DNA from: JBECKR01 sp040235415
Lineage (GTDB): Bacteria > Acidobacteriota > Polarisedimenticolia > Polarisedimenticolales > Polarisedimenticolaceae
Direction of reading: 5' to 3'
DNA length: 5,075 nucleotides
Assembly: GCA_040235415.1 (NCBI GenBank)
Contig: JBECKR010000012.1
Span: 1 to 5,075 of the forward strand
Under the pieces are notes generated by a model. That model was not told where the DNA came from, did no database searches, and saw nothing but the letters and a program-made list of their open reading frames with translations. A program made the position numbers and the translations under genes. Shown here one piece after another: positions 1 to 5,075 of this stretch (position 1 is the first letter of the stretch; every line of letters begins with the position of its first letter).

Positions 1-1
1 G

Positions 2-373
2 GACAAGCTCGCGGCCGTGACGGCGGAGACCACGCGAGGCCCCGTCGTCATGGTCGGCGACGGCGTCAACGACGCGGCGTCGCTGTCGGCGGCGACGGTC
101 GGCGTCGCCGTGGCCGGCGGGGCCGAGGCCGCGATGGCCGCCGCGGACGTGTTCCTGTCGGGCGGCGGTCTCGAGCCCCTCGCGCGCCTGCTCGAGGGCG
201 CCGACCGCACGGTCGCCGTCATCCGGCGGTGCCTGCTGCTCTCGCTGCTCTACAATGCGGTCGGCGCGACGCTCGCGGTCGCGGGTTGGATCTCGCCGCT
301 CGCCGCCGCGGTGCTCATGCCGCTGAGCTCGCTGACCGTCGTGAGCGTCGCGTACCGCGCGCGCACGTTCTGA
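2..373 (+). CDS. ccoI: C-terminal part of CcoI/FixI-type copper P1B-ATPase (5' end outside window)
   Basis: This is the last 123 residues of a heavy-metal P-type ATPase, read in frame from position 2 to the TGA at 371-373. The hinge motif GDGVND of the ATP-binding domain is at 56-73. After it come the two closing membrane helices: one holds the Tyr-Asn pair (251-256), the other Met-Pro-Leu-Ser-Ser (317-331). These match the YN and MxxSS copper-site signatures of P1B-1 ATPases. Family knowledge: CcoI/FixI moves Cu(I) out of the cytoplasm to supply the CuB centre of cbb3 cytochrome c oxidase. The CcoI assignment, rather than general CopA, rests on ccoS following directly after 22 nt in the same direction, as in ccoGHIS operons. 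The phosphorylation site, CPx motif and N-terminal metal-binding domain would lie upstream, outside the window. The ATG at 17 is internal, not the true start. Confidence 0.9.
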   Translation, partial: DKLAAVTAETTRGPVVMVGDGVNDAASLSAATVGVAVAGGAEAAMAAADVFLSGGGLEPLARLLEGADRTVAVIRRCLLLSLLYNAVGATLAVAGWISPLAAAVLMPLSSLTVVSVAYRARTF

Positions 374-395
374 TCGGGCGCCGGAGGAGCGAGCG

Positions 396-545
396 ATGAC
401 CGTGATCTACGTCCTGCTTCCGGTGGCGGTGCTGTTCGCCGCCGTCGCCCTCGTCGCCTTCCTGCGATCGGTCCGGGCGGGGCAGTACGACGATCTCGAC
501 ACGCCCGCGGTCCGGATGCTCGACGACGACGACGACGGTGTCTGA
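396..545 (+). CDS. ccoS: CcoS, cbb3-type cytochrome oxidase maturation protein
   Basis: A complete 49-residue protein with an ATG at 396 and a TGA at 543-545. A GGAGGA ribosome binding site at 383-388 lies 7 nt upstream. It has one N-terminal membrane helix (about residues 3-24, rich in Val, Leu and Ala), followed by the family signature: Arg-Ala-Gly-Gln-Tyr-Asp-Asp-Leu-Asp-Thr-Pro at about residues 27-37, then Ala-Val-Arg-Met-Leu and an acidic tail. This matches the CcoS pattern GQ[FY]DDLDxPAxR and its usual length of 45-70 residues. CcoS is a small inner-membrane protein needed for cofactor insertion into cbb3 oxidase. It follows the ccoI gene by 22 nt and is probably cotranscribed with it. 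The tail has five consecutive Asp residues encoded by a GAC repeat (522-536), longer than the usual two or three acidic residues. Confidence 0.95.
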   Translation: MTVIYVLLPVAVLFAAVALVAFLRSVRAGQYDDLDTPAVRMLDDDDDGV

Positions 546-554
546 CACCCTTCC

Positions 555-2465
<1,911 letters not shown>

Positions 2466-2501
2466 GACGCCTCCGGGACGCGGGGGTGAACGGAAGGCCG
2501 A

Positions 2502-2529
2502 AGTCTACCCGAACCGCGCCGCGGGGCAA
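2502..2529 (-). promoter_or_regulatory. Possible sigma70-like promoter for the OPT gene
   Basis: On the complement strand, TTGCCC (2524-2529) and TAGACT (2502-2507) are separated by 16 nt. They match three and four of the six consensus bases respectively. The -10 element ends 36 nt upstream of the GTG start. The site lies in the 135-nt divergent region 2466-2600, which otherwise shows no clear operator or long repeat. In DNA this GC-rich such matches occur by chance, so this is only a candidate. Confidence 0.22.
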
Positions 2530-2600
2530 CCCGCAAGAGCGCGGAAGCGACCGTTCCGGGCCGAATTGCGGGCGACCCGGCGCCGCCGGGGTCGTCTACC

Positions 2601-3488
2601 ATGGGCGATCCGGGGGCGCCGCCGCGCCCGGGGAGGTGTCCGATCGCGATCCGCCCCGCCCCCGTCGCAGGCCCGCCGTCCTGGGCACGCCGCCTCGCGC
2701 GCCGGTCCGGCCCCGGCGGCGAGTTCGCGATGCTCGAGGAACGCGTCCCCGGGGTCGCGACGCTCGACGCCGCGTCGCTCGCGGCCGCGACCGCGGACGC
2801 GTACCGCCGCCTGGCGCGCGGCCTCGACCGCGGCGACGCCCGGCACGCGGTGCGGTTCTGGAACTTCATCCCGGGGATCCTCGAGCCGCTCGGGGACGGT
2901 CTCGACCGCTACCGCGCGTTCAATCGCGGCCGCCACGCCGCGTTCCTCGACCGCTTCCCGGCGCCGACCGCGACGTCGTGGGCCATCCCGACCGCGAGCG
3001 GCGTCGGCGTCGCGGGCGACGCGCTCGAGATCTTCGCGCTCGCCTGCGGTTCGCCGGGGCGCGCCGTCGAGAACCCGCGGCAGCGGCCGGCGTACCGCTA
3101 CTCGAGCCGCTACGGGCCGGTCTCGCCCGCCTTCGCGCGCGCGACCGCCGTCGAGACGCGGGACGGGCTCCTGCTGCTCGTGGGAGGGACCGCGAGCGTC
3201 CGCGGCGAGGACTCGGTCCATCCCGGCGACCTCGACGCGCAGCTCGAGGAGACGTTCGAGAACTTGGAGGAGGTGCTCCGCTCCGCGGTCCGGGCGTGCG
3301 GCGTCGGAGCGCTGCGCTACGCCGATCTCCGGGTCCACGTCCCTCGCGCCGAGGACGCCGCCGAGGCCGGGCGGGCGACCGCCGCGCGCTACCCCGGCCT
3401 CGACGCGCTCGAGGTCGTGCTGGCGGATCTGTGCCGCGGCGATCTCCTCGTCGAGATCGAAGGTCTCGCGCGCCTCGACAAGGCCTAA
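2601..3488 (+). CDS. Chorismatase-like protein of the FkbO/Hyg5/XanB2 family, probable 3-hydroxybenzoate-forming type
   Basis: A 295-residue protein with the layout of chorismatases (also annotated as pteridine-dependent deoxygenases), whose C-terminal lobe is RidA-like. Visible family stretches are Val-Arg-Phe-Trp-Asn-Phe-Ile-Pro-Gly-Ile (84-93), Arg-Tyr-Arg-Ala-Phe-Asn-Arg-Gly-Arg (103-111), Arg-Tyr-Gly-Pro-Val-Ser-Pro-Ala-Phe-Ala-Arg-Ala (170-181), and Gly-Thr-Ala-Ser-Val-Arg-Gly-Glu-Asp-Ser (196-205), then His-Pro-Gly-Asp and Gln-Leu-Glu-Glu-Thr. Near the end, Cys278 precedes Glu285 by seven residues, the spacing I recall for Cys327 and Glu334 of Hyg5. The family splits chorismate into pyruvate plus 3-hydroxybenzoate, 4-hydroxybenzoate or a dihydroxycyclohexadiene acid; the Cys favours 3-hydroxybenzoate. 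The protein is shorter than the usual 330-345 residues because the N-terminal lobe is compact. ATG 2601 is the first in-frame canonical start but lacks a clear ribosome binding site; ATG 2730 is an alternative. No signal peptide is seen, so it is probably cytosolic. Confidence 0.8.
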   Translation: MGDPGAPPRPGRCPIAIRPAPVAGPPSWARRLARRSGPGGEFAMLEERVPGVATLDAASLAAATADAYRRLARGLDRGDARHAVRFWNFIPGILEPLGDGLDRYRAFNRGRHAAFLDRFPAPTATSWAIPTASGVGVAGDALEIFALACGSPGRAVENPRQRPAYRYSSRYGPVSPAFARATAVETRDGLLLLVGGTASVRGEDSVHPGDLDAQLEETFENLEEVLRSAVRACGVGALRYADLRVHVPRAEDAAEAGRATAARYPGLDALEVVLADLCRGDLLVEIEGLARLDKA

Positions 3489-3521
3489 TTCCTAAAGAGC
3501 CGCCGCGGCCGACGCGCGGTC

Positions 3522-3548
3522 GCGCGCGCGTCGAGCTTGCGCGCGCGC
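3522..3548. repeat. Alternating CG inverted repeat between the chorismatase and small-ORF genes
   Basis: GCGCGCGCG (3522-3530) and its complement CGCGCGCGC (3540-3548) can form a 9-bp all-GC stem around a 9-nt loop (3531-3539). The arms are strictly alternating purine-pyrimidine tracts. A run of seven C follows (3548-3554) rather than T, so this is not a standard rho-independent terminator. It begins 33 nt after the TAA of the upstream gene and could slow transcription or protect the mRNA end, but that is inference. The rest of the 113-nt spacer holds a less GC-rich stretch (about 3556-3590) ahead of the next gene. Confidence 0.5.
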
Positions 3549-3591
3549 CCCCCCGTGCGTATTCGAGAGAACAAGACCGTAAAGGTCCGTT

Positions 3592-3596
3592 GGAGG
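3592..3596 (+). promoter_or_regulatory. Ribosome binding site of the 57-aa ORF
   Basis: GGAGG lies 5 nt upstream of the ATG at 3602. It is the main signal that fixes the start of this small gene. The longer open frame extending upstream to about 2486 runs antiparallel or out of frame through neighbouring genes and has an arginine/proline-rich shadow composition. Confidence 0.65.
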
Positions 3597-3601
3597 CCCC
3601 G

Positions 3602-3775
3602 ATGGAGGCTCACGATCCGGCGGTCGCGACGCGGTCCCGCATCAGCCCGGTCGAGCTGGCGGCGACGCTGCGGGTTCTGAACCTGCTCGAGGAGCACGGC
3701 GTCCTGTCGCACGTCCAATGCGACGTCTGGCGCTGGAAGATGCTGAGATTCGTGGAGGGAATCGACGGCCCTTGA
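3602..3775 (+). CDS. Small protein of unknown function, 57 aa
   Basis: I do not recognise this protein. It runs from ATG 3602 to TGA 3773-3775, with GGAGG 5 nt before the start. Codon use follows its neighbours, with mostly G or C in third position. The first 15 residues look flexible. Residues 16-53 look largely helical and amphipathic (Pro-Val-Glu-Leu-Ala-Ala-Thr-Leu, then Leu-Asn-Leu-Leu-Glu-Glu-His-Gly, then Trp-Arg-Trp-Lys-Met-Leu). It has a single Cys (40) between a His (37) and two Trp residues (43, 45). There is no signal peptide or membrane span. A two-helix or helix-turn-helix fold with a partner is possible, but no function is claimed. It starts 113 nt after the chorismatase-like gene and ends 36 nt before the PEBP gene, all in the same direction. 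Too short for codon statistics to be decisive. Confidence 0.6.
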   Translation: MEAHDPAVATRSRISPVELAATLRVLNLLEEHGVLSHVQCDVWRWKMLRFVEGIDGP

Positions 3776-3811
3776 CGCGCCGCGGCCCGCGCGGCACCCT
3801 CGAAGCGAGCC

Positions 3812-4372
3812 ATGATCTCCCCGATCTCGAGACGCATCGTCGCCGCGCTCGGCGCCGCCGCGGTCTTCCTGGCGACGCCCGCCGGCGACTCCGGGAGGAC
3901 CGTCATGAAGCTCTCGAGCCCGGCGTTCGAGGACGGCGGCACCGTGCCGCGCGTCCACACATGCGACGGTGACGACCTCTCTCCGCCCCTGGAGTGGACC
4001 GGAGCGCCGAAGGGCACGCGGAGCTTCGCCCTGATCTTGGACGACCCCGACGCGCCCCCCGGCACCTGGGTGCACTGGGTGCTGTACGACCTGCCCGGCG
4101 ACCTCCGGAGCCTTCCGGAGGGGGTGCCCGAAGAGCCGACGCTCGCGAGCGGCGCGCGTCACGGCCAGTGCTGGGGCGTCGACCGGTTCAGCCGCATCGG
4201 GTACCACGGGCCGTGTCCGCCTCCGGGCAAGCCGCACCGCTACGTGTTCCGGATCTTCGCGCTCGACGCGAGCCTGGATCTTCCGGCGCGCGCGACGAAG
4301 TCCGAGCTCGAGGCGGCGATGCGCGGGCACGTGCTCGAGCAGGCGACGCTCACCGGGCGCTACGGCCGCTAG
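3812..4372 (+). CDS. YbhB/YbcL-family PEBP (Raf kinase inhibitor-like) protein, probably exported
   Basis: A 186-residue phosphatidylethanolamine-binding-protein homologue. The PEBP signatures are clear: Asp-Asp-Pro-Asp-Ala-Pro (77-82), Trp-Val-His-Trp-Val-Leu-Tyr-Asp-Leu-Pro (86-95), Gly-Tyr-His-Gly-Pro-Cys-Pro-Pro-Pro-Gly (130-139) and His-Arg-Tyr-Val-Phe (142-146), which line the anion-binding pocket. Bacterial members bind small anionic or lipid ligands; their cellular role is mostly unknown. From ATG 3812 the first 27 residues look like a signal peptide: two Arg (7-8), a hydrophobic core (about 9-21) and a possible Thr-Pro-Ala cleavage site before Gly25. The ribosome binding site for this start is weak (GAAGCGAG at 3802-3809). 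A strong GGAGG sits before an in-frame ATG at 3905, which gives a 155-residue cytoplasmic form, the usual YbhB length. I chose 3812 because the segment in front encodes a coherent signal peptide with coding-like codons. Confidence 0.9.
   Translation: MISPISRRIVAALGAAAVFLATPAGDSGRTVMKLSSPAFEDGGTVPRVHTCDGDDLSPPLEWTGAPKGTRSFALILDDPDAPPGTWVHWVLYDLPGDLRSLPEGVPEEPTLASGARHGQCWGVDRFSRIGYHGPCPPPGKPHRYVFRIFALDASLDLPARATKSELEAAMRGHVLEQATLTGRYGR
3894..3898 (+). promoter_or_regulatory. Internal ribosome binding site for an alternative PEBP start at 3905
   Basis: GGAGG lies 6 nt upstream of the in-frame ATG at 3905 (Met32 of the long form). The protein that begins there, Met-Lys-Leu-Ser-Ser-Pro-Ala-Phe, matches the usual N-terminus of cytoplasmic YbhB-type proteins. 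The site either sets the true start or allows a second, signal-less product. Confidence 0.5.
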
Positions 4373-4378
4373 GCGCGC

Positions 4379-5075
4379 TCACCGCGGAGCGGGATCGGAC
4401 CGCGGAGCGATCATCGCACGCCAGCGCGAGGCCTCCTCGGTCCGGCCGCGGCGCTCCGCGATCCGGGCGAGCGCCTCGATCGCGTCCGCTCGGCTCGGAT
4501 CGAGGGCCACGGCGCGCTCGAACGCCGCCACGGCGGCGTCGACCCGTCCCGCACGGAGCTCGAGGACGCCGAACCGGATCTCGATCTCGGAGTCCGTGAC
4601 GCCGGCCTCGCGCTTCGCGCGCAGCAGCTCCCGGGCCCGCTCCGGAGCGCCGCGGCGGTCGAGGAACGTCGCGTAGCCCACGACCGCGTCCGCGAACCGC
4701 GGATCGAGCTCGAGCGCCCGGCGGTACGCCGCGTCGGCCTCGCCGGCCGCGGCGGAGGCCGCCGCCGGATCCTCGGCCGGTTTCCGGGTCCGCTCGGCCA
4801 GCGCGTTCGCGAGGTCGAACCAGCCCAGCGCGTCGTCGGGGCGGAGCTCGACCGCGCGGCGGTCGAGATCGATCGCGCGCTCGAGGTCGGCGGCCGCGCC
4901 GGACGCGAGGCGACACTGCGCGAGGGTCAGCATCGCCGGCACGTTCGTCGGGTTGCGCTCGAGCAGCCGCTCGAGCGGCACGAAGCCGGCCCGCGGATCG
5001 CCGGTCTGGAGCGCGCGCCGCCCGGCCTCGAGGTCCGCGAGCCACGCGATCCCGTCCTTCGGGTCGATCACCGCC
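4379..5075 (-). CDS. TPR-repeat protein, C-terminal part (5' end outside window)
   Basis: The frame is open to the right edge of the window and stops at TGA (complement of 4379-4381). A GTG at 5069-5071 could start a 230-residue protein, but the preceding codon is also open and no ribosome binding site can be seen, so this Val is probably internal. At least four tetratricopeptide-like helix pairs are visible, ending near Arg-Asn-Pro-Thr-Asn (39-43), Leu-Arg-Pro-Asp-Asp (76-80), Leu-Asp-Pro-Arg (122-125) and Leu-Asp-Pro-Ser (190-193), counted from that GTG. Alanine- and arginine-rich spacers separate them. TPRs mediate protein-protein contacts. The Asp-Pro-Lys-Asp-x-Ile motif at the visible N-terminus resembles, from memory, the linker joining a sulfatase-like domain to C-terminal TPRs in some acidobacterial-type proteins, so a larger fusion is possible. 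It converges on the PEBP gene with 6 nt between stops. Confidence 0.8.
   Translation of the reverse strand, partial: AVIDPKDGIAWLADLEAGRRALQTGDPRAGFVPLERLLERNPTNVPAMLTLAQCRLASGAAADLERAIDLDRRAVELRPDDALGWFDLANALAERTRKPAEDPAAASAAAGEADAAYRRALELDPRFADAVVGYATFLDRRGAPERARELLRAKREAGVTDSEIEIRFGVLELRAGRVDAAVAAFERAVALDPSRADAIEALARIAERRGRTEEASRWRAMIAPRSDPAPR

Noticed and set aside
2466..2600. A possible operator or riboswitch in the divergent spacer
   Set aside because: I found no convincing palindrome or structured leader beyond the ordinary GC-rich self-complementarity expected of this composition.
3537..3565. TTGCGC, 17 nt, TATTCG as a promoter before the 57-aa ORF
   Set aside because: The spacing is ideal, but only three of six bases match in each box and the key last T of the -10 box is missing. 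Too weak to annotate.
3575..3587. Small inverted repeat GACC/GGTC before the 57-aa ORF
   Set aside because: A 4-bp stem is too short to distinguish from chance.
2486..3601. Long + strand frame running into the 57-aa ORF, suggesting a 429-residue protein
   Set aside because: The part before 3602 is out of frame with the chorismatase and reads as Arg/Pro-rich shadow sequence. The ribosome binding site at 3592-3596 supports a start at 3602.
3485..4330. A 281-codon - strand frame opposite the small ORF and PEBP gene
   Set aside because: Arg-rich antisense shadow with no recognisable domain; the + strand PEBP motifs are unambiguous.

Overview
The window is very GC-rich (about 70% by eye) and densely coding, with G/C at most third codon positions. 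Tight gene ends, cbb3 oxidase assembly genes and a signal-peptide-bearing PEBP protein suggest an environmental Gram-negative bacterium with aerobic or microaerobic respiration, for example from the Deltaproteobacteria/Myxococcota, Acidobacteriota or a related soil lineage. The taxon cannot be fixed from the sequence alone.

Layout: (1) Positions 2-373 (+) hold the C-terminal end of a CcoI/FixI-type copper P1B-ATPase. It is followed after 22 nt by ccoS (396-545), so the left edge is the tail of a ccoGHIS-type cluster that builds the cbb3 cytochrome c oxidase. (2) An OPT-family oligopeptide/metal-chelate transporter (555-2465, -) converges on ccoS with only 9 nt between stop codons. (3) A 135-nt divergent region (2466-2600) separates it from a chorismatase-like gene of the FkbO/Hyg5/XanB2 family (2601-3488, +). 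That protein carries the Cys and Glu pattern I recall for 3-hydroxybenzoate-forming members. (4) A 113-nt spacer with a strong alternating-CG inverted repeat leads to an unrecognised 57-aa ORF (3602-3775, +) with a good ribosome binding site. (5) A YbhB/YbcL-type PEBP protein (3812-4372, +) has an apparent signal peptide plus a well-placed internal start. (6) The 3' part of a TPR-protein gene (4379-5075, -) converges on the PEBP gene with a 6-nt gap. Its start lies outside the window, and it may be the TPR tail of a larger sulfatase-type protein.

Only ccoI and ccoS clearly work together: copper export into the cbb3 assembly route, plus a maturation factor. The rest look like independent housekeeping or accessory genes. 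No mobile element, tRNA, rRNA or CRISPR array was seen. The chorismatase and the small ORF are the most interesting items. I see no convincing evidence of a new multi-gene system.
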